Assembly (NCBI RefSeq): GCF_023159225.1
Contig: NC_063161.1
Span: forward strand, 118,585,958-118,649,957
Reading direction: 5' to 3'
DNA length: 64,000 nucleotides
Source of the DNA: Perognathus longimembris pacificus
Taxonomy: Eukaryota > Chordata > Mammalia > Rodentia > Heteromyidae
The notes below the pieces were generated by a model. It was not told the DNA's origin, made no database searches, and saw only the letters and a list, made by a program, of their open reading frames with translations. A program made the translations under genes and the position numbers. Positions 11,102 through 23,184 of the stretch are shown piece after piece; within the stretch, counting starts at the first letter, position 1, and each line of letters opens with the position of its first letter.

Positions 11102-14100
11102 TTAACCTACAAATGGGGCAATGTCATTCTTTCTGATAGAGGCATAAAATTCCATCGTGTATATGTACCACATTTTCCTGATCCATTCGTCTACTGAGGG
11201 GCATCTGGGTTGGTTCCAGATTCTAGCTATGACAAATTGCGCTGCGATGAACATTGTTGTGCTGGTGGCTTTACTGTGGATTTGTTTGTGGTCTTTTGGA
11301 TAGATACCCAAAAGTGGGGCTGCTGGGTCATAGGGGGTTTCTATGTTTAGCCTTCTGAGGAATCTCCATACTGCTTGCCAGAGTGGCTGAACCAGTTTAC
11401 ATTCCCACCAACAATGAAGTAGGGTTCCCTTTTGGCCACATCCCTTCCAATAATTGTTATTGTTAGTTTTCTTGATATATGACATTCTTACCGGGGTAAG
11501 ATGGAATCTCAATGTTGTTTTGATTTGCATTTCTTTTATGGCCAGTGATGTAGAGCACTTTTTCATATGTTTTTTGGCCATTCTCATTTCCTCATCAGAG
11601 AAGTCTCTTTGTAAGTCTTTAGCCCATTTGATGAGGGGGCTATTGGTTCTTTGCGGTTTTATTTTGGAGGAATGTAATTGTTTTAGTTCTGCATATATTT
11701 TAGATATGAGGCCTTTGTCCATTGAATGGCCGGTAAAGATCTTCTCCAAGTCTGTGGTCTTTCTGTTTATCTTGGGAGCTATGTCCTTTGCCCTGCAGAA
11801 GCTCTGCAGTTTGATGCAGTCCCATTTGTCCAACCTTTCTTTGATTTGTAGCCTTTCTGGGTCTTTGTTAAGGAAGTTTCGTCCTGCACCAAGGAGCCCA
11901 AGTGTTTCTCCTACTCCTTCCTTTAGTGTTTTCAGGATGTCTGTTTTGATTTCAAGGTCTTTAATCCATTTGAAATTGATTTTGGTGCAAGGTGATATAT
12001 AAGGATCTAGTTTTAGTTTGTTGCATGTGTTGAACCAGCTTTGCCAGCACCATTTGTTAAAAAGGCTGTCTTTCTTCCAAGCTATTGTTTTAGCTCCTTT
12101 ATCAAAGATTAAGTAGGCATAGTTCTGTGGGTTCATTTCTGGGTCTTCAATTCTGTTCCATTGGTTATCAGGTCTGTTCCAGTGCCAATACCAGGCTGTT
12201 TTTATTACTATAGCTTTATAATACAGCTTGAAGTTGGGTATTGTACTTCCTCCAGCACTGTTCTTTCTGCTTAGGATTGTTTTTGCTATTCTAGGTCTTT
12301 TATTGTTAAATATGAATTTCTGGATTTCTTCCTCTATTTCATTAAAAAATGGTGTTGGGAAATTAATGGGTATTGCATTGAATTCGTAGATAGCCTTTGG
12401 CAATATTGCCATTTTCATTATATTAATCCTCCCAATCCAGGAGCATGGGAGGTTTTTCCATTTCCTTAATTCTGACTTAATTTCATTCTTCAAGCTTTTA
12501 AAGTTCTCATCAAAGAGGTCTTTCACTTCTTTGGTTAAGGTTATTCCTAGGTATTTTATGTTTTGGAGGGCTATTAAAGGAGTTGCTTTCCTGATTTCCA
12601 CCTCTCTTCGGGTTGTTAGCATAGAGAAAGGCCGTTGATTTTTGAGGGTTTCTTTTATATCCTGCAACTTTGCCAAAGTTTTGGATCAGCTGTAGTTGCT
12701 TGGGGGTAGAGTCTATGGGATTCTTTAGGTATAGGATCATGTCATCTGTGAAGAGAGAAAATTTAACTTCATCTTTTCCTATTTGGATCCCCTTTATATT
12801 TTCTTCTTGCCTAATTGCTCTGGCTAGGAATTCTAGTACTATGTTGAAGAGCAGGGGAGAGAGTGGACATCCCTGACTTGTTCCTGATTTTAAAGGGAAT
12901 GGCTTTTATTTTTCACAATTTAGAGTTATACTTGCTGTTGGTTTGTCATAAACTGCCTTGATTATATTCAAGAATGTTCCCTGGAATCCCAGTTTTTCCA
13001 GGGCTTTTAGCATAAATGGGTGCTGGATTTTGTCGAATGCTTTTTCCGCATCCAGGGATAAAACCATGTGGTTCTTTAGCTTGCTCCGGTGGATGTGGTG
13101 GATTACATTAATTAACTTGCGTATATTAAACCAACTTTGCATCCCTGGGATGAATCCAGTTTGATCGTGGTGTATGATATTTTTGATAACCTGTTGAAGT
13201 CGATTGGCCAGAATTTTGTTGAGAATTTTTGCATCTATGTTCATCAGGGAAATCGGTGTATAGTCTTCTTTCTGTGATGAGTCCCTGCCTGGTTTTGGGA
13301 TGAGGGTTATGCTGGCTTCATAGAATGTGTCTGGTAGTGAATGTTCTCTTTCAGTTTCATTGAAGAGTTTGAGAAATATTGGTGTGAGTTCTGTTTTGAA
13401 GGCCTTGTAGAATTCTGCAGTGTATCCGTCCAGACCTGGGCTTTTCTTGGATGGGAGATCATTTATTGCCGCTTCTATTTCAATACTGGATATGGGTCTG
13501 TTTAGAAGGTTTAAATCTTCATGGTTGAGTTTCGGGATATCAATTTTTTCTAGGAAATCATCCATTTCTTCCAAATTCTCGAATTTGTTGGCATAAAGGT
13601 TTGAAAAATAGTCCCTTATTATTTTCTGAATTTCGGTTATTTCTGTGGTGATATTACCTGTTTCATCTCTTATCTTGTTTATTTGAGTGTGCTGCCTTTG
13701 TTTTTTGATCAGGTTTTCTAGGGGTCTGTCTATCTTGTTGATTTTTTCAAAGAACCAGCTCTTTGTTTTGTTGATTCTTTCGATAGTTTTTTTCGTCTCT
13801 AATTGATTTAATTCTGATTTGATTTTAATTATTTGCTTCCGTCTATTGACTTGAGGTTTGGCGTGTTGTTCTCTTTCGCAGAGATTAAGGTGCTTCCTTA
13901 AACTATTGAGTTGCTGTTTCTCCAGTTTGTTGGTGTATGCACTCAGATATATAAATTTTCCTCTGAGTACTGCCTTTGCTGTGTCCCAAAAGAGCTGGTA
14001 CTTTGTGTCCTCATCTTGGTTTAATTCCATAAACATTTGAATTTCCGTTTTAATTTCTTCAATGACCCACTGATGGTTCAGCGGTGTGTATTTAGTCTCC

Positions 14101-14848
14101 ATGAATTGTGGGATTTTCTGTGGTGTCTGTTTGAGTTGAGCTTTAATTTTATTCCATTGTGGTCTGAGAGTATGCAGAGAATGGTTTTGATACTTCTGAA
14201 TTTGTACAGATTTTCTTTGTGTCCTAAGATGTGATCTATTTTGGAGAATGTTCCATGTGCTGCGGAGAAGAATGTGTATTCTGTTGTTGCTGGGTGGAAT
14301 ATTCTGTAGATGTTGGTTAAGTCTAGTTGGTCTATGCAGTTATTTAGTTCTGTGGTTTCTTTGTTCGGTTTTTGGCGTGTTGATCTGTCCAGAGGTGATA
14401 GTGGAGTGTTAAAGTCCCCAACTATCAATGTATTTGGGTCTATGAGTGTTTTTAGAGTCAGTAGTGTTTGTTTGATGAAGTTGGGTGCTCCTGCATTTGG
14501 GGTGTAGGTCTTTAGAATGGTTATATCTTCCTGTAGGAGAGATTCCTTTACTAGTATGTAGTAACCTTCTTTGTCTCTTCTTACCTTTTTAAATTTGAAG
14601 TCAATTTTGTCTGATACCAGGATTGCAACTCCAGCTTGCTTATGGAGGCCATTTGCTTGATAGATTTGATTCCAGCCTTTCACTTTTAGAAGATGTTTAC
14701 TTTTGCTGGATAGATGTGTCTCTTGGAGGCAGCAGAAAGATGGATCTTAATTTTTGATCCAACTTATGAGCCTATGTCATTTGATTGGAGAATTAAGTCC
14801 ATTAATGTTGAGAGTTATAATTGAGAGATGATTGTTTGTTCCTTTCAT
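11102..14848 (-). pseudogene. L1 ORF2 (endonuclease-reverse transcriptase), broken
   Basis: ORF2 protein cuts the target DNA and reverse-transcribes L1 RNA in the cytoplasmic/nuclear RNP. The likely start is the ATG at 14848-14846, 52 bp past the ORF1 stop. The endonuclease domain shows YTPN, GDFN and SDHN motifs, at residues 60-63, 89-92 and 173-176 of the open stretch beginning at 14683. The RT domain lies mainly in the stretch 14102-12906: SPGLDG at 221-226 and [10 protein letters not shown] at 350-359 there. The C-terminal 524-codon stretch (12676-11102) carries the Cys/His cluster C413, H421, C422, C426. Breaks: TGA at codon 24 (14779-14777), TAA at codon 34 (14749-14747), a frameshift near 14080-14102, TAA at 12908-12906, a frameshift near 12600-12640, and a stop at 11104-11102 before the usual C-terminal tail. 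The catalytic FADD box reads FTDD (codons 12752-12741). Confidence 0.93.
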
Positions 14849-14900
14849 TGTCACTATCTTGTTAAAAGCTGTGTCTTCCCATTTCTTGATCTGATGTTTA

Positions 14901-15257
14901 CTATTTAGGGTTCATTTCTCTGTCTGTATTGGGTTCTTGATTATTTTCCCTGTATAGTACATCTTTAAGGATTTTTTGCAAAGCTGGTTTGGTGGAGATA
15001 TATTGTTTCAGTTGTTCCTTACTATGGAAGACTTTTATTTGACCTTTGGCTATGAATGAGAATTTGGCTGGGTACAGAATTCTTGGTTGGTAGTTATTTT
15101 TATTTAGTGTTTGGTAGACCTCATTCCAGGCTCTCCTTGCCTTCATCGTCTCTGCTGAGAAGTCTGGGGTAATTCTGATTGCTTTTCCTTTATATGTTAT
15201 TGTTTTCTTCTCTCTAACAGCTTTGAGTATCTTTTCCTTGGACTCTACTGATCCTGT
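14901..15257 (-). pseudogene. L1 ORF1 C-terminal domain, out of frame
   Basis: This is the continuation of ORF1 after the break at about 15258. An uninterrupted piece (15146-14901, 81 codons, 'MKARRAWNEVYQTLNKNNYQ...') is the typical C-terminal domain: a basic stretch, the 'PRILYPAKFSF' segment and the 'STKPALQKILKDVL' end. It binds nucleic acid together with the RRM in intact ORF1p. It ends 52 bp before the inferred ORF2 start, normal bicistronic L1 spacing. It has no independent start and is part of the broken ORF1. Confidence 0.88.
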
Positions 15258-16022
15258 TTAGATCACTATGTGTCGGTGGGATGTCCTATTCTTGTCTGGT
15301 CGGTTTGGGGTTCTAAATGCTTCTTGTATCTGTATAGGCCTTTCCTTCAGGATATTTGGGAAGTTCTCAGCCAATATTCTGTTAAATAGGTTGCCTATCC
15401 CATTAACTTCTTTCTCCAAGTTTTCCTCAATACCTATTATTCTTAAATTGGGCTTTCTGATTGTGTCTTGAATTTCCTGTAGTGATATGTTTTGTTGATT
15501 GGACTGGACTTGTATTGATTTTTGATCTTTCTCCATAGATTCTAGGGAATCTGCAGCTCCTGAGATTCGACCCTCTGCTTCAGTTAGTCGGGACTGTAGG
15601 CTAGCTACTTGATTTCGAATCTCTTTTCCTTCTGACTGGTCTTTCCGGATAATTTCCATGTCATTTCTTAGGTCCTGTATGGACTTCTTTACTTCATTAA
15701 CTTCATTAATTTGATTTTGAGTTTTGTCTCTCAAATCTTTAAGCTGAGTAGCTATCTTTTCATTTGACTCTTGAAGTTCATTTATCTTTCTATTTGTGGA
15801 TGCCATGAAATTCTCCATTAATTTTTGCTTTGCCTCCTCACGCTCTAGAATAATTGACTGAAGAGACTCAAACCTTTCATTTATCATGTTTATCAGTAGA
15901 CTTTGTAGAGCATTTTGAGGGTTCTCTTCTGTGTCTTTGATTGCCTGCTCTGCTTCCTGCTTGTTTTGAGTGGGGGATAAGACTTCATTGTTTGCCATCT
16001 TTCTTGTGTTCCTTCTGCCCAT
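15258..16022 (-). pseudogene. L1 ORF1 (RNA-binding chaperone), N-terminal and middle part
   Basis: ORF1p is the trimeric RNA-binding chaperone of the L1 RNP. The open frame can begin at 16061, but the ATG at 16022-16020 (product starting MGRRNTRKM) matches the usual family N-terminus and has an A at -3, so I prefer it. Residues after about 40 form a long heptad-rich coiled coil (QEAEQAIK... through ...LTEAEGRISGAADSLESMEK). This is followed by the start of the RRM-like domain (RKPNLRIIGIEENLEKE, about 14 residues into it) and the QIQEAFRTPNR segment. The frame stops at 15260-15258, within the 'RHIVI' segment, where the family normally continues; a small indel is the likely cause. The rest of the domain follows in another frame. 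Confidence 0.9.
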
Positions 16023-18005
16023 TTGGGTTGGGGATGCCAGTCTACCAGCACCTGTGAGCACCTTTTAAGACCCAAAGCAGCCCTTACCACGCACTGTTGT
16101 GTAAATCTTAGAAGTTCACAATTAAATACACATACCTTTTATACCTGTGTATAAAATTAGATTTGGTTTTCCTAAAGAATACTATTTCAATATAACAACC
16201 AATCCTGAGCCCTGTATTCAGTAGTTACTTATTTACTGTTACAACCCTATGAGCAATTCTTGTTCTTATATTAAGTTCCTTTTGGACTGGCTTTCTCTAT
16301 GAACCCCTTTGTTTCACTCGAATTAAGTGGGGAAACCCTCTATCCAATAACCAGGGGTCAATGGGATCTGGAGGACCTAGTAGTAAGTCAGGAGGGTAAC
16401 TTAGAGGTAATAAAGAAACTAGAGTAAAATGTATGGGGGGGGGGGTGATGATCTTGGTTTAGTTTCAGTGACGTGGAAATGTGGAGGAGAGTAGAATTGG
16501 TAGAAACAACAAGGTTAAAATGATAGACAGTGGAGAGTTAGCCGTAAAGAGTGGAGATGTTATTCATAGGAAAGTAATTTTTAAAGAAAGAGAATACATA
16601 GAGAGAACTAAAGAGAGAATACTGGAACACAGATGCATATAACTGAGAAAAGTTATTTAAAAAGAGTAATAAAAAGGAAATACAAAAAAGAACAGAGAAA
16701 GAAAAAAGAAAAAAAAATGGTCAACTCCAATGACCACAAAATAAACAAAAAAAGTGATAGAACCAACAGGTGAAAATGGGAAACAAAAACAAACCAACTA
16801 TGTTTCAGAAATGAAAATATAAGAAAAAAATAAAAATAAAAATGAAAGCTTAAAAAACTTTAGAGACAAAAAAAAAGTCTTCCTTGTTTGGATGGGCTTC
16901 CTACAGTCTCTGGTTTCCTTGTGATGATCTGCAGTCTATACTGCCACTTGGCTGGTTTGACGTGCCTTCAGTTTGCAGGGGTGGGTCTGTTCTGACTCTC
17001 CTTCCCTGTTGGTGCAATCCTGGGTCTCTGTGGTTCGCACAGCTTGCAGGTAGGCCTTGGGTGTCCTCTGTAGGTGGGGATGCTAGCGGTCTCGGAGCTG
17101 TGGCAACTCCGTCTGCTGTGGGCCGCTGTCTTTAACGCCTGGCTTTGAATAGGCTGCGGACTCAGTAGGGCAGGACGATTCTGGCCTGTTTTACCAGGCT
17201 GAGTCACTTGCCTTGGGGTGGTTCCACCCTCTTGGGCAGGGTGGCCTTCTGGGCAGAACTGGGTATGGAATTCAGCTCTGTTTCAGGCTGGGAAATGGGC
17301 TTCTAAATGGAACCATTTATCTATCTCGGGAGCTTTGTTCTCCCGTTTGGCAGTTCCATGCCACCGATAGCTGCTCACTGCTTTCGCTTTTTAATTTAGG
17401 AATTCCGGCGGGCAGGGCGGGCACCTCTAGCCTGGCCCAGGCCAAGGACACGCCTCCTACCTGGGCAGGGGATGTTTTCCTGGGCGGAGCTGGCTTTCAC
17501 TAATTGGTCCCTCTTGCCCTTCTCAAAGATGGCTGCTTTGTCCTCGCTTTCCCCAAGCGGGCTTTAGCCCCCCTCTGGTCTGACCCTTTGCCAGTGTCAA
17601 AGATGGCGCTTTGCTCTGGCGGTTGGGGAAGGAGCTGCTTGTGGGCGCGAGTGAGAATGTCTTTCATGGGAGTACTCATGCTGTCTCTGCGATTTCAGCC
17701 CGTCCATGCTCAGCCTGTGATCTGTATGTTTGCTGCCATCTGGAGAATTTGTCCCTGGTCTCCATTGAGCTGCACGGGGTGCATGGCGTGGTGCTGGCGC
17801 CCACACTGGCGTGGCGTTGGGACTCCGCCCAGAGCTCAAATCTGTGTTTTTGACCAGCTATGTTGATTTTTCCTTCCTGGCCGAAATCCCTGTACTGTTA
17901 ACTTATTTGAACTGTCTATCTAGCGGTAAAAGATCCTCTGGGGTGGGAAAACTGCGCTGTTGGAGGGAGCTCAGCTAAGGCACTGTTGCTCTTCCGGCAT
18001 CTTCC
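16023..18005 (-). promoter_or_regulatory. L1 5' UTR and internal promoter region
   Basis: This lies upstream of ORF1 on the minus strand. 16880-17990 is GC-richer and has more CpG than the surrounding AT-rich DNA, as L1 5' UTR promoters usually are. 16440-16870 is A-rich on the plus strand, next to ORF1. YY1-like words ('aaagatggcg', plus strand, near 17600; 'aaagatggct' near 17526) occur in antisense orientation. The plus-strand open frames at 16884-17866 are chance products of the GC-rich composition. Confidence 0.7.
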
Positions 18006-18007
18006 TC

Positions 18008-18095
18008 GCTTCTCCTCTTTCTCTCTCTCTCTTTCTCTCTCTCTCTCTTTCTCTCTGTCCACATATATATACATATATACATATATAATTTGTTG
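18008..18095. repeat. (CT)n and (TA)-rich microsatellite
   Basis: A TC tract at about 18014-18056 is followed by a 'catatata' tract to about 18090. It lies at the A-tail end of the minus-strand L1 at 18095-18480 and at the 5' end of the big L1, so it probably arose from the older tail and then served as the insertion site. Confidence 0.8.
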
Positions 18096-18480
18096 TTATT
18101 GTAAAGGTGATGACAGAGCGGTTGCAGTTACATAAGTCAGGTAATGAGTACATTTTTTTTTAACAGTAGCACCTCTTCTCTCACTGTCTCCCACTTTTTC
18201 CCTCTCATCCCCACCACAAGTAGTATAGTTCATTTTTAACATAGTGACTGGTGAATATCATGGTGTCTAATGAGTTCATCTTTTGGCCCACCCTTTCTAT
18301 GCCCCCCTTACCCTCCCCTAAACAGATAAAATTACAAACAAGAAAAAGCGGAAAACAAAAACATCAACAAAGGAAAAAATTCCTCTTGTTTCCATTTCTT
18401 GGAGTTCATTTCAATAAATATCATTTTCTATGATCATATGCACATCGCTATTCAGCCCTTGTGATCCTTTTCTAAGAACA
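18095..18480 (-). mobile_element. Older L1 3' UTR fragment, minus strand
   Basis: The plus strand reads 'attgtaaaggtgatgaca...', 'gttacataagtcaggtaatg' and then 'tggagttcatttcaataaat', the complement of the L1 3' end in the same order as the copies at 53925-54345 and 42236-42420. It lacks ORF2 sequence. Confidence 0.75.
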
Positions 18481-19487
18481 TCTTCCTTTAATCTCACTGT
18501 GTGAATGCCCCAGAGATCTGTATAATTTATCATGCCCTGGGTGGAAATGTCTTTTAAACTTGGACTCTGTCAAGTGTGTGGTGCACAAGCGAGATTCACA
18601 AATGTGTTTTGTTGATGGTGGTGATAGAATTAACATTGACATCTACATGGAGGATCAATCCTAAAGTCTAGGGCTGACAAGAAGTTGGAAATAGTTGAAT
18701 CCCAAAGTTCGCCTCATTGACAGGGTTGTAGCAAGGGTAGACCCTAGGGACAGCATAGATGGATCTACAGGACTGAGTGGAGGTGGAAGCCTCAGAAGCA
18801 GCAGTGCCAAGACTGAACACAACACAATCTTGAAAACTCACATCCAAGATTAGATCTGAGTTCAGAGTCTAGGAGGTTAGGAGGAAGCTTGGCAGGAGAG
18901 GTTGAAAGCTTGTACTCATACAGGTGGGAGCTGTTTACATGGAAGTCTCCCCTGGAGGCCCTCTTTCAAGGCCTGCTGGCTGTGCCTCTGCTAAGTTCAA
19001 AGGCATCACTTCAATAGAAAAGTGGCCAGGTGATCCAGAGCTCCTTTTCTTGACTCTGCAGGTAGGTTCTGATTATCCAGAGAACTTGCTATACTTTGCT
19101 TATCTTCAAGTTTCCCTTGGCTTCCACTTTACTACTGGATCCAGGTCGTCAGTATATTCCCAATATCTAAATAAGGGGCACAAACAAGCTGCCTCTCTGA
19201 AGTGAGAGCTGCTGCTTTCACAAATACCACTGCTGGGTTACATGTCTCAGATACAGTTGGCTCTACAAAGAGCTCTGATCTGTGGTGGTCCATAAATACA
19301 AGGGTCGATGCTACCCCAGATTAGTGAGAAAGAGAGAATCAAGGGGTCCCACTCGAGTAATTCAGGTAAAGTGAACTCAGAGACTTCAGGCCACTTTGTG
19401 GAACTCAGTCTGGTCCTCTCACTTGGCTCCTGTTGTTTCTCTCTTGCCCTTGCCTGTTCCTGGATTTCACACACCCCATTTCTTATT
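18481..19487. other. Unassigned stretch, GC-richer than its surroundings
   Basis: No gene or repeat is recognised. Several plus and minus frames of 60-93 codons overlap (18924-19205 plus, 19247-19474 minus) without known motifs. Composition is visibly less AT-rich than the flanks. An old LTR or retroviral internal piece is one possibility, but I found no primer-binding site or polyprotein motif. Confidence 0.35.
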
Positions 19488-20268
19488 TTTAATTGATTTA
19501 TTTATTGTCAAAGTGATGTACAGAGGGGTTACAGTTTCATACGTAAGGCAGTGAGTACATTTCTTATCCAACTTGTTACCTGCTCCCTCATTACCCTCCT
19601 CCCCCTCCCCACTTTCCTCTCCCCCTCCATGAGTTGTACAGTTGGTTTACACCATACAGTTTTGTAAGTATTGATGTTGCATTGGTTTGTCTTTTTGTCC
19701 TTTGTCTCTCCATTTTGGTATTTCCTTTCCCCTCCCTAGTTCCAACACACATGTATATAATATCCAGGGTACTAGAATCAGTTACACTGATATCAGGGGT
19801 AAAACCATGGGAAAGAAATACAAAACAAAAAGTGCATGATTTCACATGGCATGTTGAAAATAACAACAACAATGATATGCCACTTGTTTCCATAACTTGG
19901 AGTTCAATTCACTTAGCATCATCTTATGTGTTCATATGTATATAGCTATTGACTATTGTGATCTGCTAAGACTATTCTAGACATGTACTAATTATTACCA
20001 ATGAGGTAATCCATAGCGTCCATGTTTCTTGGGGTCTGGCTCACTTCACTTAGTATGATTTTTTTCCAAGTCTTTCCATTTTCTTATGAATGGGGCAATG
20101 TCATTCTTTCTGATAGAGGCATAGAATTCCATTGTGTATATGTACCACATTTTCTTGATCCACACATCTACTGAGGGGCATGTAGGTTGGTTCCATATTT
20201 TAGCTATGGTAAATTTTGTTGTGGTGAACATAGCTGTGCTAGTGAGTTTAGTGTGGTCCTGCCTTTTT
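19488..20268 (-). mobile_element. 5'-truncated L1 3' end, minus strand
   Basis: The tail side lies left ('aattgatttatttattgtca', 'gttacagtttcatacg'). The 3' UTR includes the C-rich complement of the G-rich tract at 19596-19630. The end of ORF2 is at 20046-20231 in one frame (IAKIWNQPTCPSVD...[21 protein letters not shown]). It is truncated near 20268. No clear target-site duplication was found. Confidence 0.85.
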
Positions 20269-21691
20269 AAAGAAGCCTTTTGCTTCTTTAAAGCTCTTAT
20301 TTATCTGTTTGAAGTTAACAAATATATAGCATACCAATAATGATGAATACATTTCATATTCTGCTTTATGAATATGAACCCCTCCACTAAGTCCCTCTTT
20401 TATTATCCCTACTTTAGATACTAGAGTTTGTTCTCAATTTTGGTTATTCATAGATATTAACACTGCATATTGGGAATTGGGCATGGCTAGCATCAGCATT
20501 ATTTTCAGTTCTCTGTCAATACTCACACAAAGCAAGATGATATAGTGAGCACTGTGTGGTGAAGAAAAAACTTGAACTTTTGAAGAAGGGCAGCAGAATG
20601 GGTTTGTATGAAGCTGATCCTACTTATTAGTTGATCATCTCTTGGTACGTTTAAGTTTTCCTGTCTTTAAAATGGAGAAGGGGTCGTATTTACTCTGAGA
20701 GCCATAGTAAATGTTAGCCATTGCCTAAGTCAAACTCCAGGACTGCATCTGAAATACAAATGTTTTCTAAAATCACAGTTACCACCATTCTACCAGTTAT
20801 CCATGGAAGATAGGCTGAATTTTGGCAGATTAAATTGCACCCCATAGAAACTAGAAGTTAAAATGCCTTTAGATGTTAGTTAGTTGGATTCTTTCCTTTT
20901 TGAATGAGGAAACAGAAACCCTAGAAAGGTTTCATCGGATTTTTTAAGTTACCAACTAATTAAAAAGAAAATAGATAAAGCAATTAGACTACTCAATTTC
21001 TATCTGAATTTTCACCAACCTATTCTTCTATTTGAAAGGCTTATTCTAAAGCAGACAGGGTCCTAGACTGGAGACTAATCATCAGGACCTGGAAGCCCCC
21101 TCCCAGATTCACCTTCTTTTGTTGATTTTTCCATACCATCTTATTTCTCTACTGTTCAGAAGCAGTTCTAGAGAGCTCCTGCTGCAATAACCTCTTTTGC
21201 AGTGATGGGGGTCTTTTGACTAAGTTCCTTCCAAACTTGGTAGAGGGTCATCTTGCTTGAAATAGAAACATATCCTCCTCTAAGCTGTTATCCACCCTCC
21301 TTATATTAGTGCTTATACCTCCCTTCCAGAGAAATAGAGTACATTCAGTAGATCATATTACTGAAAAATAGGGTGTATGCAGTAGATCATATTACTTTTC
21401 CTTATATCACTTTGATTCTCTCCCAATACTTTCAAGAATGAAACTTCTTGGAGACAAGAAAATATTTCTGGGTGTCAGGTTGAACTATCTTATATCTCTA
21501 GTAGCAGGAATTTGGTTGTGATAATATTGTTACCATATGGCTAGATATATAACTACTGAAAGCTAGGATGAGAATTCTGGGCCATTTTCCTGGGACCACC
21601 AAGATAATGAATGACACATTCAGTTCTAAGGCACTAAGATGAAGAATTCCACATTTTAAATTGAAGTATCATGTCAAATGAAAGCCTTATT

Positions 21692-21693
<2 letters not shown>
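20269..21693. other. Non-coding DNA with MIR relics
   Basis: About 20600-20700 (plus; 'gttttcctgtctttaaaatgg') and 20885-20945 (minus; 'tttgaatgaggaaacagaaa') have the core words of MIR elements. The remainder is unassigned and no gene was seen. Confidence 0.45.

Positions 21694-21738
<45 letters not shown>
21694..21738. repeat. (TG)n microsatellite
   Basis: An almost uninterrupted TG dinucleotide run of about 20 units, likely length-polymorphic. Confidence 0.95.
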
Positions 21739-21739
<1 letters not shown>

Positions 21740-23175
21740 TTAATTTACATACACAAGGCAACAAAACTTCTTTAGATCTGGGAACTATCTACATGACACC
21801 AACATAGTTAGAATGTTTCAGAATTATTTTTTAAAAAAACAATGAATCAGCATAGCTGTCACCATCATTTATTCCTTTCTTCCTCTCCAATGTAATACTT
21901 TTCTTATTCTTTGGATGAAGATTGGTTTGCCTTGTCTTGAAATATATTTGGGGGTTTTCAGGCCTTTGTACTCATGATATTTATCACAGGGGCCACTGAT
22001 TGGTGAGCTGGGCTCATTGTGCTCTGAGTAAGTTTTTGTTTGAAGCACTGCTTTGTTTTAAGTTAGGTGTTGAATGCAGCATCAAAGGTAGGCAGCAGAC
22101 AGTCAGAGGCAGATGTGGGCACATTCCCAAAGGTTCAGTGCCAAGGAAGGGCCTTGTGTTTCTTAACAGAGGTGACTTGGAAAGACTCCAAAAACAAGAT
22201 GAAAAATACAACATTGAATTTAGTTAAAGAGGAGAAAGGAAAGCATTGAAAGCTTGAATCCTGTTAACTTGAAAAGTTGAGTTCTGGCCTTTTAAAAGCT
22301 TCCTTCCAAAACAGAGCTGTATTAGTTTAATCTCTGGCCAATTGTATACTTAAATTTAGCTCCTCACACATATTAATCTTTTTAGGAATGAAAATAATCA
22401 TTGCTGCTAATGGAGAAGTGATTTAGCATTTTCTCTTTCAAATTGGTCTTACTTTTACTTGATTAAAAGGGATGCCATTGTTCCTGATCCTATGAATGGG
22501 ATCCTAGCCAAACAGACTGGGGGTCACAATGGTTAGGACCAGCTCACTGAGTTAGGTCTGAGCACAGTTTCTATCACACACCTTAGGAATTTAGGATGTT
22601 AGGAAAGTTTCTCAGTATCTCTAAATCTCACTGTCAACATCCATGAGATGGAAATATTTTATAACACTTAGGTGAATCAACGAATGTAAAGTATTCTTGC
22701 AATATAGTGAGTACATAGCATACATCAATGCTGTGTTAAGTGCATAATTTTGGAAAAGAAATGGAGACAGTACCAAGATTCCAACAACTGATTTTATTTT
22801 ATACATAAAATAACTAAAGTAGAGTTGTTAGCTGTTTCACCAAGGATCATGTTGTGTATGTTTTAAAACCAAAACCAAGGTGAGAACCTATGTATTTGCC
22901 TTCTTCCCACTAAACATGCTCTGTATATAAATGTTTCATAGTGACATAAAATGTACATTGCTTTATACAAAATCTATATTTAATGACAGGAAATATACAA
23001 TGTCTATAAAATGATAGCCACTACCATTTATGAAGCATATATTGCCAGTCATTCTGAGAGAATCACCAGTGGTAGAAACAGGGCTTAGACTCAGCGAGTC
23101 TGTCCCTAAGATCAGCCCTCTTTACCATACTGACTACATTATCCTAAATATCTTGAATCACAAAGACTTACATGA
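21739..23175. other. Non-coding DNA with MIR relics
   Basis: About 22540-22720 (plus; 'gaaagtttctcagtatctct', 'catgagatggaaatat') and 23000-23120 (minus; 'gtggtagaaacagggcttag') resemble MIR. The frames 22000-22249 have no recognised domain. Confidence 0.4.
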
Positions 23176-23184
23176 ATGGCTGTC

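Larger units (their letters stand above)
10494..18005 (-). mobile_element. Nearly full-length LINE-1, minus strand (about 7.5 kb)
   Basis: In minus-strand order: a GC-rich then A-rich 5' UTR (about 18005 to 16023), ORF1 (16022-14901, broken), a 52-bp spacer, ORF2 (start 14848, broken), a 3' UTR with a G-rich purine tract (C-rich on plus, about 10600-10635), and an A-tail seen as T at 10494-10502. The 5' end is close to 'ggaagatgccggaagagc' (minus strand, about 18007-17990). Both flanks are (TC)n-like (10481-10493 and 18014-18055), so the target-site duplication cannot be fixed. The element appears to have landed in the tail microsatellite of an older L1 at 18060-18480. Only a handful of stops and frameshifts are present, so it is not very old, but it cannot encode functional proteins as it stands. 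Confidence 0.9.

Noticed and set aside
11454..12002. 182-codon plus-strand open frame
   Set aside because: It lies exactly antisense to the L1 ORF2 C-terminal frame and has no motif, so it is a shadow of the minus-strand L1 coding sequence.
17504..17866. 120-codon plus-strand frame with Cys/Trp-rich product
   Set aside because: It lies antisense within the GC-rich L1 5' UTR. Length and composition follow from GC content and low stop frequency.
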